The notes beneath the pieces were generated by a model. The model did no database searches. It was not told where the DNA came from and saw nothing but the letters and a program-made list of their open reading frames with translations. Below, piece by piece: positions 1 to 8,035 of a DNA stretch of 18,416 nucleotides. Source of the DNA: JAWLCQ01 sp041687095 (GTDB lineage: Bacteria; Planctomycetota; Phycisphaerae; SM23-33). Location: the NCBI GenBank assembly GCA_041687095.1, contig JAWLCQ010000090.1, positions 1 through 18,416 on the forward strand. Reading direction: 5' to 3'. How positions within the stretch are numbered: position 1 is the stretch's first letter; each line of letters opens with the position of its first letter. The translations under genes were made by a program, and so were the position numbers.

Positions 1-131
1 CCCCTTACTGGGCGAGCCCCCCCCCCCCATCGCCCGTACCCAGGGCGGCGCTGCGCTCTGCCCGGGGCTACGCCCCGGTACGCCCTCGGGCTGCGGACCG
101 ACACCCACCCCAGAGCGAACTGGAACGCGCA
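1..131. repeat. Non-coding GC-rich palindromic repeat at window edge
   Basis: No gene is visible downstream of wecB up to the window edge. The stretch contains a run of 12 C at 17-28. At 62-78 there is a perfect 7-bp hairpin (CCGGGGC, loop TAC, GCCCCGG). It is preceded at about 40-65 by an imperfect palindrome built on CCCAGGGC and GCCCGGGG. This composition resembles the short intergenic palindromes common in GC-rich genomes of this kind. Whether it is a dispersed repeat cannot be shown from one copy. Confidence 0.5.
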
Positions 132-145
132 TCACGCCAGTTCGC
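115..145 (-). terminator. Stem-loop across the wecB stop codon
   Basis: The 9-bp arms GCGAACTGG (115-123) and CCAGTTCGC (137-145) are perfectly complementary around a 13-nt loop. The loop contains the wecB stop codon. No U-tract follows on the leftward transcript, so this is not a classic intrinsic terminator. It could still be a 3' end stabiliser or a termination-related structure. Confidence 0.4.
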
Positions 146-1226
146 GCGCCAGCAGGGCGGCGATGCGTTCCGCCGCCTTCCCGTCCCACAGGGGGGGCGT
201 CTGGGGCGCGCGGAACTCGCCGTCGCGGACGCGGCGATAGGCGGCGAGGATGGCCTCGGGCGCCGTGCCGACAAGCTGGTTGGTCCCCAGCTCCGCCGTG
301 ATCGGCCGCTCCGTGTTCTCGCGGAGCGTCAGGAGCGGGACCTTGAGGATCGTCGCCTCCTCCTGAATCCCGCCCGAGTCCGTCAGGATGATCCTCGCGG
401 AGGCGGTGAGCTTGAGGAACTCCAGGTATCCGATGGGCTCGGTGAGGCGGAGGTTGGGCATGGCCGCGATGCGGTCCCACAGGCCCAGCGCCTCCGCGTT
501 GTGCCGCGTTCGCGGGTGAATGGGGAAGACGATCGGCAGGTCGCGCTGGATCTCCTCCAGCGCGTCGAGGATTCCCGCGAAGACCTCCGGGCGGTCCACG
601 TTCCCCGGACGATGCAGCGTGAGCACCGCGAACTGCCGCTCCGTCAGGCGCATGTCCTGCAGGATCGTGGCCTGGTCGGCCTTGGCGCGGTTGCGAAGGA
701 GGGTGTCGATCATCACGTTGCCCACGAGGTGGATGCGCCCGTCGCTCACGCCCTCGCGGCGGAGGTTGTCCACGCCCGACTGCTCGGTGCAGAACAGCAG
801 GTCGCTGATGGCGTCGGTGAGGATGCGGTTGATCTCCTCGGGCATGGAGCGGTCGCCGCTTCGCAGCCCCGCCTCCACGTGCACCAGCCGCACGCCCAGC
901 TTCACCGCCACCAGCCCGCACGCGATGGTGCTGTTGACGTCCCCCACCACCACGACGGCCGCGGGGGAATGCTCCAGGACCACGGGCTCGAAGGCCTTCA
1001 TGGTCTCGGCGGTCTGGACGGCGTGCGAGCCCGAGCCGATCCCGAGGTTGAGGTCGGGGGCGGGAATCTCGAGCTGGCGGAAGAACAGGTCGCTCATCCG
1101 CTCGTCGTAGTGCTGCCCGGTGTGGACGAGGACGGGCTCGATCTGGGGGTGGGCCTTGTAGGCCGCCATCAGGGGCGCGATCTTCATGAAGTTCGGCCGC
1201 GCTCCTACGACGTTGATGATCTTCAT
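132..1226 (-). CDS. wecB: UDP-N-acetylglucosamine 2-epimerase (non-hydrolysing)
   Basis: This cytosolic enzyme interconverts UDP-GlcNAc and UDP-ManNAc, the entry to ManNAc-containing surface polysaccharides. The 364-aa length is typical of the family. The N-terminus GARPNFMKIAPL (residues 8-19) is the family signature. The positions matching known catalytic or substrate residues are present: D96 in GDVNS, E118 in HVEAGLR, E131 in MPEEINR and H205 in TLHRPGN. A later DSGGIQEE segment matches the UDP-binding C-terminal lobe. The ATG at 1226 follows a GGAG-type ribosome binding site about 11 bases upstream. It is the last gene of a leftward glycan cluster but lies 301 bp beyond the methyltransferase, so it may have its own promoter. 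A hairpin spans its stop codon. The family assignment is firm; which polymer uses the ManNAc is not known. Confidence 0.95.
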   Translation of the reverse strand: MKIINVVGARPNFMKIAPLMAAYKAHPQIEPVLVHTGQHYDERMSDLFFRQLEIPAPDLNLGIGSGSHAVQTAETMKAFEPVVLEHSPAAVVVVGDVNSTIACGLVAVKLGVRLVHVEAGLRSGDRSMPEEINRILTDAISDLLFCTEQSGVDNLRREGVSDGRIHLVGNVMIDTLLRNRAKADQATILQDMRLTERQFAVLTLHRPGNVDRPEVFAGILDALEEIQRDLPIVFPIHPRTRHNAEALGLWDRIAAMPNLRLTEPIGYLEFLKLTASARIILTDSGGIQEEATILKVPLLTLRENTERPITAELGTNQLVGTAPEAILAAYRRVRDGEFRAPQTPPLWDGKAAERIAALLARELA

Positions 1227-1527
1227 CTCGCTGCACTCTCCTGCAAGGGCCTCACCACGGGACAGCCTATCGCACGGAACCGGACACCGGCAGGCACAAG
1301 GCCCGGGAGCCCTCCGGGAATGCCTCAGTGTATGCAGGAGAAAGCTCCGATCCTGACCGCGAAGTGCACGAAGGGCCTTTATCGGACCTTAGCACGAGCG
1401 TCTGACCCCGCGGGGGCATCGGTTTCGCAAGCGCAAGATGGCAAAGCGGCGTGCGAAGGGCCTTGCAGGAGGCCTCACTCTGCTACGACAGAATGCACAC
1501 GGCGCGAGGACCTCATATTGGGTGCGT
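1227..1527. other. 300-bp gap between wecB and methyltransferase
   Basis: I see no convincing gene here. The gap holds a widely spaced inverted repeat: CTCCTGCAAGGGCC at 1238-1251 against GGCCTTGCAGGAG at 1459-1471, with one base missing. Related AAGGGCCTT cores occur at about 1370 and 1457. The left arm overlaps the ribosome binding region of wecB, so pairing could influence wecB translation. No clear -35/-10 pair was recognised. Confidence 0.4.
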
Positions 1528-2328
1528 CTATCGTTTGATGCCATCCATGAGGAAATACTTCCGGCCCGGCCGCATCTCAAGATGCTCGTCCACCTGAAAC
1601 CCGTCGAAAAGCGAGGCATAACGTTCCTGGACCTGTTCGATCGTTTCGAAATGCCGCACGTGTTCCGGTCCGACGATGTTCGGAACGGTGGCGAAAACAC
1701 GAGTTCCTGGCCGAATCCGATGAAGGACCTCCAAGTCCTGCTCAACGTGCTCCAGGAATTCTGTACACACGACGGTATCGTAGCCGAGGCTGTCGAATAG
1801 GTCGGTCGCAAAGACGTCGCCCAGCACGAACTCGAATCGGGGGCAGATCTCCGTCGCCCACTTGATGCGTTCGGGACTGAAATCGATGCCAACGTACTTC
1901 GCAACGCCCTTCTCGTCCAGGAACTTGGCGAATTGGCCTGCCCCGCAACCCACGTCCAGCACGCAACGAGTCCCGTTGTGCTGGATACGGTCTACGATAA
2001 CGGCCCATTTCGGGTAGAAACGAGATTGGTAGTAAGGACGGCGCCAATGGTCGTGCTTGAGAAAAGAGTCATCGTAGAAGCTGGCAGGCTGCTCGGTTCC
2101 GTCTTCAGTGCCGCGGTGTTGTGATCCCGCCAGTGAGTGACGCGCATAGGCCAGTAGACGCCACAGGATCGGGGGACACAGGTTTCGCGCGACTGTTTTG
2201 GATGCTTTCAGGAACATGATCTTCTCCTTCATGTACGGGAGGATCCGACGAACGGAAGCCTCCCACATCATCGCCTTCATCGCATGGATGGCACGGGGAG
2301 GGCCATGCCTCACAAACGTCATCATCAT
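1528..2328 (-). CDS. Class I SAM-dependent methyltransferase
   Basis: This is a predicted SAM-dependent methyltransferase of the Methyltransf_11/23 type, 266 aa. The glycine-rich motif I VLDVGCGAGQF is at residues 123-133. It is followed by the acidic strand end YVGIDFSPERI (145-155), the motif-II-like FVLGDVFA (167-174) and CTEFLEHV (188-195), where the post-I segment usually contacts the cofactor. About 80 N-terminal residues precede the fold and are not recognised. The ATG at 2328 overlaps the glycosyltransferase stop as ATGA. An AGGA sits about 10 bases before it, implying translational coupling. Other in-frame ATGs follow within 40 codons, so a shorter product is possible. Next to a glycosyltransferase and a flippase, it most likely methylates a sugar or the terminal residue of the glycan. 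The true substrate is unknown. The gene looks lower in GC than ugd or wecB. Confidence 0.85.
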   Translation of the reverse strand: MMMTFVRHGPPRAIHAMKAMMWEASVRRILPYMKEKIMFLKASKTVARNLCPPILWRLLAYARHSLAGSQHRGTEDGTEQPASFYDDSFLKHDHWRRPYYQSRFYPKWAVIVDRIQHNGTRCVLDVGCGAGQFAKFLDEKGVAKYVGIDFSPERIKWATEICPRFEFVLGDVFATDLFDSLGYDTVVCTEFLEHVEQDLEVLHRIRPGTRVFATVPNIVGPEHVRHFETIEQVQERYASLFDGFQVDEHLEMRPGRKYFLMDGIKR

Positions 2329-3536
2329 CGGCAGGATCCTGTGTGGACGCGATGCTGAATCACGTTATCGTAAAGATTCTCGAGCTTCGCAATCTGCTGA
2401 TCCTGCCCGTACTCCGCCTGAACGAACTCGCGGCCCGCCGCCCCGATGCGGGAGCGTAGCGGCCCGTTTTCGGCCAGAGCCACAAGCCGACTCGCCATGC
2501 CCGTAACATCAAGCTCCTTCACCAGGTAACCAGTCTCGCCATCCCGAATCGCCTCCGAGATGCCACCGGAACGGGTGCCTATGACGGGCAGTCCGGCAGC
2601 GGACGCTTCAAGGAAGCTGATTCCCAGTGCCTCCTCCCGGCAGACCATTGCCCCGTTTGCCTCCGGCTCGGCGACGCGAATGCTGTGCTGAGCGTAGATG
2701 TGGCTCTCCATGAGGACACCGTTCACCTCGTCCGGCGTCAGCCACCCTCGAAACGCAACACGTTGCGCGATGCCGAGTTCCTTGGCCTCGCTCACCAATC
2801 GCTGCCGACAGCGACCGTCACCCACGATTGTCAACTCCAGCCGGGGCGACCTCTCCGCCGCAAGGGCAAAGGCCTGCAGCAGATACCGGTGTCCCTTGAC
2901 CGGCACGAGGGAGCCAACTGTCACAATACGAATGGCCCCGCCCTGTCGTCCAACGTCTGCCGCGCTTGGCGGCACGGGGACGCCCAGTGGAAGAATCACG
3001 ATCTTCTCGGGGGGGCACCCGAGTTCGATCAGCCTACGGCGCATGAACGCAGATACGGCGATGATGCAATCGGCATGGTGAAGCACAGGCGTCACGCGAT
3101 CCCAGTACTGCTTGTCGAGCAGTCCACGGTTCACGTCTGTCCCATGGACGGTCACCACCAGGGGGCATTCATGTTCTGCCAAAGCGGGCAGGGCGGGTGC
3201 CGCATTATACAGAAAGTGCGCATGCACAATCGCTGGAGATACGCGGCGTAGTATTCGCCGCAGCCGCCACTGAGCCAAGCAGTCACTTCGGGGCCACTGC
3301 CTCTGCCTCACCGCATACTCGACCTGGTAGCAGCGGTGCCGCAGAAAGGCCGGAGAGTCGATCAGATGCACTCCCGGGTGGGGATATTGCCGTCGATTGA
3401 TGTAGCCTGTGGCGCCGATGGTCGAGACGTAACGACGAAGCAGGATCGCCTGGCGATGAATCCACACTTGGCTCACAACACCGTAGACCCCGGGCAGGAG
3501 CAGAACCGAACGCCGTGATCGTTGGGAATCTGACAT
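2325..3536 (-). CDS. GT4-family glycosyltransferase
   Basis: This is a GT-B fold, GT4-type retaining glycosyltransferase of 403 aa, probably adding a sugar to the lipid-linked glycan on the cytoplasmic face. The C-terminal Rossmann lobe is clear. It has IVTVGSLVPVKGHRYLLQA, where the K binds donor phosphate, then the VAFRGWLTPDEV segment, and then the donor-site E-x7-E region around EEALGISFLEASAAGLPVIG and the following GGISEAIRDGETGYLV. The stretch HSIRVAEPEANGAM before that motif resembles the loop found in colanic-acid-type transferases. I place the start at the ATG at 3536 (MSDSQRSRR), six bases past the upstream stop and with a GGAAGG about 10 bases before it. The frame is open further upstream, but that part lies inside the flippase gene. 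The stop overlaps the methyltransferase start. The acceptor and donor sugars cannot be read from the sequence. Confidence 0.9.
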   Translation of the reverse strand: MSDSQRSRRSVLLLPGVYGVVSQVWIHRQAILLRRYVSTIGATGYINRRQYPHPGVHLIDSPAFLRHRCYQVEYAVRQRQWPRSDCLAQWRLRRILRRVSPAIVHAHFLYNAAPALPALAEHECPLVVTVHGTDVNRGLLDKQYWDRVTPVLHHADCIIAVSAFMRRRLIELGCPPEKIVILPLGVPVPPSAADVGRQGGAIRIVTVGSLVPVKGHRYLLQAFALAAERSPRLELTIVGDGRCRQRLVSEAKELGIAQRVAFRGWLTPDEVNGVLMESHIYAQHSIRVAEPEANGAMVCREEALGISFLEASAAGLPVIGTRSGGISEAIRDGETGYLVKELDVTGMASRLVALAENGPLRSRIGAAGREFVQAEYGQDQQIAKLENLYDNVIQHRVHTGSCR

Positions 3537-3541
3537 GCCGC

Positions 3542-5800
3542 CTAGCCTTCCTCTTCCGCCCCTGACCCCACCGGGCAACCCACGCACGCCCGCAAGGCGG
3601 TCTGCAGACGGGCGATGCGGCCCAACACGAGGTCCAGATCGTTTCCGGCGCCCTTCGCCTGGTCCTGATAGGTGTAGAATCCCTCTAAGTCCACGTTCAC
3701 CAGACAGTCCTTCCGCTCGTCATAGACAAGGTTGGTCGGAGGCCAGTCGCCGATCAGCCCGCCATACCGGGCTGCGTACTCGCGCAGACGCGCCGTCAGC
3801 ACCTCCGTCGCCGCGAGGATTCTTGCCGCCTTGGGCTGATCGTTCAGCAGCGACGACCGCCCCTGCTCAATCTCTTGATGCACGACGAGGAGGTTCGCCC
3901 CCGGAACGTACTCGCAGACGTAACCGCCGTCCGGATAGACATCGACGAGCGGGCAGATGTGCGGTCCCAGGACCGGGAACTCCTTCAGCGACTTCAACGT
4001 GTGCTGGTAGCGTTCGGACTCCATGGGGTCGCGGAGCTTCGCGCGGAACTCGCGCCCCGCGAGGAACCCGTGAGAGGGAATCTTCAACACGACCGTCCGC
4101 CCGTCGCGGCGCCCGAGGAAGGTGCAGAACCGCCCCCAGGTGACGACGCGGGCATGGTCGCGCAGCGGTCGATAGCCCCAGAGGCGAAGGTAGACGCGGC
4201 GGACGAAGTCCACGAGATCGAACGTCTTGACCCGGCGGTCGTAGATGCTCCGCAACGGGTGCAGAAGGTGGCGGATCTTGCCCCCCGCCGTCCGCAAATC
4301 CTTCCGCTCGTACCCGGTGAGGCACAGCAGCAGCGTCGCGAAGTACGCCGCCCCGCCCGCCAGCGTGTACGCCCCCAGGAGCCCCCAACTCTCCGGGGCG
4401 CCCGCCCACAGGCGGATGCCGCCCCACACCCCCGACCCGACGAGCGTCGGGACCAGGCCCGGGACAATGACCTCGCGCAGCCACTGGCGCATGTTCGTCC
4501 CCGCGAGGCGCTGCCCGAGGGGCCATGACAGCAGCGGCGGCCCGACGACCTGGGCTGCGACCTGGGCCAGGGCGCAGCCCAGCGCCCCCGCGCCCTGCCA
4601 CGCCACCAGGTAGTACGTCAGCCCCAGCGTGCCCAGGTGCAGGATGACCTGCCGGACGGCGAGGGAGCGGACGGCGGCGGAGGCCTGCACGAGGGGCGTG
4701 ATGGCCATGTTGGGGGCGAAGAAGATCGGGCCCAGCAGCAGGAGCATCATCACCGGGGCGGCGATGCTGTACTCGGGCTTGGTGTACAGCCGCATCACGT
4801 CGTGGGCGTAGAGGACCAGCGGCATGGCCGCGAGCATCGTCATCCACATCGCGTACCGTCCCCCGCGCAGGTACGCGCTGCGGACGCGCTCCTTCTGGTC
4901 CGTCGCGTGCAGCACCGTCATCGCCGGGGTCAGCGGGGCGTACAACTGCGCGGTGAACGCCGACATCATCTTCGTCGCCTTCGAGCCCAGGTCATACGCG
5001 ACGACGTCGAGGGACGTGCTGAGGTTGTTGAGAATCAGCGGGGTCAGCCCGAACCGCACGAACTGCGAGGTGTGCCCCACGAGGCTCCACCCCCCGAACC
5101 CCGTCACTGCCCGCACCAGCGGCCAGCGGAACGCTCGCGGGCGATACCGTAGCGACGGGACCAGGATCTGCGAGGCGATCATCCGCGCGAGCGTCCCGGC
5201 GAAGGAGGCGGAGACCATCGCCACGGTCACCCACATCACCCGCGTGCTCACCCCCAGCAGCAGCACGGCCAGCACCGCGACGCGGACCGCCTCCTGCCCC
5301 AAACCGATGAGGTTCTCCAGCACGAACTTCTGCCGCGCGAACCACCCCGTCTGGAAGATCGACGTCGCGAGGTTGACGGCGGCGTAGAGCACGATCATCC
5401 CCATCATGATCCGCGCCTCGTCGAGGCGGCCGTCGGGGATGTCCAGGAACCAGTCGATGTGCCAACTGAACGCCCCGCCCCCGAGCAGCAGCAGCCCCGC
5501 CGCCCCCAGCAGCAGCGGGAACATCGTCGAGACGATCTGCGTCACCCGCTCGTCGTCCCCCCGCGCGTACGCCTCCGTCACGTACCGCGCCAGACCCGCC
5601 GTCAGGAACAGCGTGAACAGCGGCATGAAGACCATGACGGCCATCACGACCGGGTACAGGCGGTACTCCTCGGCGGGGATGCGGTGCAGGAGGTACTGGG
5701 TGAGCCAGACGACGACGGACATGTTGAGGAACTGGCGCAGGACGGAACTCCCGGCGTTGACCAGGATCACTGACTTGCTGACCTGCGCTCTATCCGTCAC
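3542..5800 (-). CDS. Polysaccharide flippase fused to a kinase-like domain
   Basis: This 752-aa protein has two parts. Residues ~8-497 are a polytopic membrane domain of the Wzx/MOP (MATE-like) polysaccharide-exporter type, with roughly 14 hydrophobic segments, expected to flip a lipid-linked glycan. Residues ~525-740 are soluble and kinase-like. They show VVLKIP with K573 as the strand-3 lysine, then IGDWPPTNLVYD giving D685 and N690, then NVDLEG giving D704. The D-x4-N spacing and the 14 residues to the last D closely match the catalytic loop and DFG aspartate of protein kinases, so the active site looks intact rather than degraded. The GTG at 5800 is chosen because AAGGA lies six bases before it; an in-frame ATG at 5839 has no such site. 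The gene is first in the leftward cluster. What the kinase phosphorylates (a lipid-linked sugar, a heptose/Kdo-like residue, or protein) is unknown. Confidence 0.85.
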   Translation of the reverse strand: MTDRAQVSKSVILVNAGSSVLRQFLNMSVVVWLTQYLLHRIPAEEYRLYPVVMAVMVFMPLFTLFLTAGLARYVTEAYARGDDERVTQIVSTMFPLLLGAAGLLLLGGGAFSWHIDWFLDIPDGRLDEARIMMGMIVLYAAVNLATSIFQTGWFARQKFVLENLIGLGQEAVRVAVLAVLLLGVSTRVMWVTVAMVSASFAGTLARMIASQILVPSLRYRPRAFRWPLVRAVTGFGGWSLVGHTSQFVRFGLTPLILNNLSTSLDVVAYDLGSKATKMMSAFTAQLYAPLTPAMTVLHATDQKERVRSAYLRGGRYAMWMTMLAAMPLVLYAHDVMRLYTKPEYSIAAPVMMLLLLGPIFFAPNMAITPLVQASAAVRSLAVRQVILHLGTLGLTYYLVAWQGAGALGCALAQVAAQVVGPPLLSWPLGQRLAGTNMRQWLREVIVPGLVPTLVGSGVWGGIRLWAGAPESWGLLGAYTLAGGAAYFATLLLCLTGYERKDLRTAGGKIRHLLHPLRSIYDRRVKTFDLVDFVRRVYLRLWGYRPLRDHARVVTWGRFCTFLGRRDGRTVVLKIPSHGFLAGREFRAKLRDPMESERYQHTLKSLKEFPVLGPHICPLVDVYPDGGYVCEYVPGANLLVVHQEIEQGRSSLLNDQPKAARILAATEVLTARLREYAARYGGLIGDWPPTNLVYDERKDCLVNVDLEGFYTYQDQAKGAGNDLDLVLGRIARLQTALRACVGCPVGSGAEEEG

Positions 5801-6399
5801 ATGCCATCCTTGTCCGAGGTGTCGCGAGCCGGCCCGCACCGCCGCCGCACCGCGGGCCGGGTGCCCCGGGGCGGTTCGCGGGGGAACGCTCTTCTCTATT
5901 CGACCGATTCGGCCCGGCGGTTCGGCCCATTCCGTGGGCGCACCCCTCCTGTGTACCGCCTGCCCCCCCTCCGATCAAGCCTTGCGCCTCCGCCCCGCGC
6001 ACCGGCCGCGGGAACTCGGGTGCGTGCGCCCGGCCCTTCCGGCCCTTCCGGCCCTTCCGGCCCGGGCCCAGGCCGGGCGGGCGCCGCCCGGGCGGGGATT
6101 CCGGGCCCTCGCTCGCGTCCTCGACTTGCCTTCCCCCGCCTGCCATCGTACCTACCTCCTGTCGAAGCGCCGTCCCGCGGAGGTTGTGTTTGACACGCCG
6201 CCCGCTGGACAGTCCAATGCACATGGCCCTCTCGTCTCGGCCGCCCCGCCGCATCGTGGCCCCGACGGGGGCGCCGTTCCCTCGCGCGGCGAGCGGCGGT
6301 CAGGATGGCCGCCCACCGCCCGGGCGCGGCCCCGACGGACATCGGGGCGCCCGTCGGCCGCCGCGGCGACAACTCTTCGAACGTCGGGAGCCTAGCAGA
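5801..6399. other. 600-bp GC-rich divergent intergenic region
   Basis: This region separates the leftward flippase gene from the rightward ugd gene. It must hold promoters for both. It contains three perfect tandem copies of the 9-mer CGGCCCTTC at 6031-6057. A perfect hairpin follows at 6073-6091 (CCGGGCGG, loop GCG, CCGCCCGG). A further GC-rich foldback lies at about 6327-6360 in the ugd leader. Although the frame of ugd stays open back to 6184, no family similarity is seen upstream of 6400. I see no separate gene. Confidence 0.6.
6190..6218 (+). promoter_or_regulatory. Candidate sigma-70 promoter for ugd
   Basis: A perfect TTGACA -35 box lies at 6190-6195. After a 17-bp spacer comes TCCAAT at 6213-6218, four of six matches to the -10 consensus. 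It would give a leader of about 175 nt before ugd that includes GC-rich foldback sequence. The -10 is weak, so this is tentative. Confidence 0.35.
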
Positions 6400-7716
6400 A
6401 TGCGAATCACCATCATCGGGGCCGGGTACGTCGGACTCGTCAGCGGGGCGTGCTACGCCAGCACCGGCAACACGGTCACGTTCCTCGACACCGACGCGGC
6501 CAAGATCGACCTGCTCCGCCGCGGGGACGTCCCCATCTACGAGCCCGGGCTCGACGCGCTGCTCGCCCAGGGCGTGAAGGCCGACCGCATCCGCTACACC
6601 ACCGACGCCCCGGGGGCCCTGGCGACGGCGGAGGTGATCGGCATTGCCGTGGGCACCCCCTCCGCCCCCGACCACTCCGTGGACATGCAGTACATCGACT
6701 CCGCCGCCCGCCTCATCGGGCAGCACCTCAAGCAGTACGCCCTCGTCGTCACCAAATCCACCGTGCCCGTCGGGACGCACCAGCGCGTCAGCGACATCAT
6801 CCGCTCCCTCACCGACGTGCCCTTCGACTACGTGAGCAACCCCGAGTTCCTCAAGGAGGGGTCGGCCGTCGATGACTTCCTCACACCCGACCGCGTGGTT
6901 GTCGGCACGGACAGCCCGCGGGCGCAGAAGGCCATGCAGCACCTCTACGAGCCCTTCATGCGAAAGGGCAACCGCGTGCTGAACATGGACCCCACCTCCG
7001 CCGAACTGACCAAGTACGCCTGCAACGCCATGCTCGCCACGCGGATCAGCTTCATGAACGAACTCGCCCGCCTCGCCAACACCGTCGGGGCCGACATCGA
7101 ACGCATCCGCGCCGGAATGGGCTCCGACAGCCGCATCGGCCGCGCGTTCCTCTTCCCGGGCCTCGGGTACGGCGGGTCGTGCTTCCCCAAGGACGTCAAG
7201 GCCCTCATGCACATGGGCCAGGCCCACGGGACGCCCCTGGGCATCGTCGAGGCCGTCCACGCCGCCAACGAAACCCAGGTGGACTACCTGTTCAGCAAGA
7301 TCGAGCGCTACTTCAACGGGGAACTCCAGGGCCGCAAATTCGCCGTCTGGGGCCTCGCCTTCAAGCCCCGCACCGATGACATGCGCGAGGCGCCCTCGCT
7401 GAAGCTCATCGCCCGCCTGCGGGACAACGGGGCCAGCGTCGCCGCCCACGACCCCGTCGCCCACGGGACCGCCCGCAAGCTCCTCGACCCCGCCGTCACC
7501 CTCCACGAACAGGTCTACGAGCCCCTCCACAACGCCGACGGGCTCATCATCTGCACCGAGTGGATGGAGTTCCGCACCCCCGATTTCGCCCGCGTCGCCG
7601 AACTCCTCCGCACCCCCGTCATCTTCGACGGGCGAAACCTCTACGACCCCGAGTACGTCAACGAGGCGGGCATGGACTACCTCTGCGTCGGACGACCCGA
7701 CGCCCTTCGCCGCTAG
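6400..7716 (+). CDS. ugd: UDP-glucose 6-dehydrogenase
   Basis: This enzyme oxidises UDP-glucose to UDP-glucuronate with two NAD+ in the cytosol, supplying uronic acid for polysaccharide. The 438-aa length is typical. The NAD-binding GAGYVG is at residues 7-12. VTKSTVPVGT (118-127), EFLKEGSAVDDF (149-160), K205 in ELTKYACNAM and the catalytic C261 in GYGGSCFPKDV are all present. The C-terminal UDP-binding lobe contains AVWGLAFKPRTDDMREAPS. The ATG at 6400 is chosen because the conserved nucleotide-binding strand starts there. GGGAG lies about 10 bases upstream, and the open frame before it has no recognisable fold. The next gene is a UDP-glucuronate-epimerase-like SDR, a natural consumer of the product, separated by a palindromic repeat. 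Confidence 0.97.
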   Translation: MRITIIGAGYVGLVSGACYASTGNTVTFLDTDAAKIDLLRRGDVPIYEPGLDALLAQGVKADRIRYTTDAPGALATAEVIGIAVGTPSAPDHSVDMQYIDSAARLIGQHLKQYALVVTKSTVPVGTHQRVSDIIRSLTDVPFDYVSNPEFLKEGSAVDDFLTPDRVVVGTDSPRAQKAMQHLYEPFMRKGNRVLNMDPTSAELTKYACNAMLATRISFMNELARLANTVGADIERIRAGMGSDSRIGRAFLFPGLGYGGSCFPKDVKALMHMGQAHGTPLGIVEAVHAANETQVDYLFSKIERYFNGELQGRKFAVWGLAFKPRTDDMREAPSLKLIARLRDNGASVAAHDPVAHGTARKLLDPAVTLHEQVYEPLHNADGLIICTEWMEFRTPDFARVAELLRTPVIFDGRNLYDPEYVNEAGMDYLCVGRPDALRR

Positions 7717-7732
7717 GGCGGCGAAGGGAAGT

Positions 7733-7972
7733 TCGAAATTCGAAGCACGAAATACGAAACGGACTCTGAGCGCCTGCTTCGGATTCCGGGGCGGATGCAC
7801 CGGGAACGTCGGCAGAATGGGCCACAGAGACGCGGAAACGCAGAGAGTAGGAGATCAGAACACTTCCCTCTCTGCGCCTCCGGCTCTCTCTGGCCCATTG
7901 CAGGGGCAGGCGTTTTGGATTTCGGTCCTTTGGGTTTTGGATTTGTTTCGGATTTCGAGGTTCGGATTTCGG
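7733..7972. repeat. Nested inverted-repeat element (TTCGAAAT / CACAGAG type)
   Basis: The outer arms are 7733-7760 and 7945-7972 (28 nt, 23 matches when one is inverted), based on CGAAATTCGAA / TTCGGATTTCG. The inner arms are 7816-7847 and 7868-7899 (32 nt, about 27 matches), beginning AATGGGCCA and ending CGCAGAGAG. The whole can fold into one long imperfect hairpin. It fills the 319-bp gap between ugd and the epimerase. Its AT-rich GGATTT runs contrast with the flanking genes. Short proteins predicted across it are spurious. Confidence 0.8.
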
Positions 7973-8035
7973 ATTTTGCCTGTCCAACAGGCGTTCGCTG
8001 TCGTCATTGACCCCTAGCGTTCGGGAGACTCCTCC

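Noticed and set aside
501..1538. A 345-codon plus-strand frame opposite wecB
   Set aside because: Most of it is antisense to a firmly identified gene. It is His/Val/Asp-rich, and its tail lies in the spacer.
5896..7800. A 634-codon open frame on the minus strand across ugd
   Set aside because: It is antisense to a clear ugd gene, is low-complexity (Gly/Val/Asp-rich) and matches no fold. GC-rich codons keep this frame open by chance.
7733..7972. CRISPR array
   Set aside because: The repeats are inverted and nested rather than evenly spaced direct repeats with unique spacers, and no cas gene is present.
7658..7987. A small protein (NPKSEPRNPKQIQNPK-like) between ugd and the epimerase
   Set aside because: It is a translation of the GGATTT-type palindromic repeat, not a gene.
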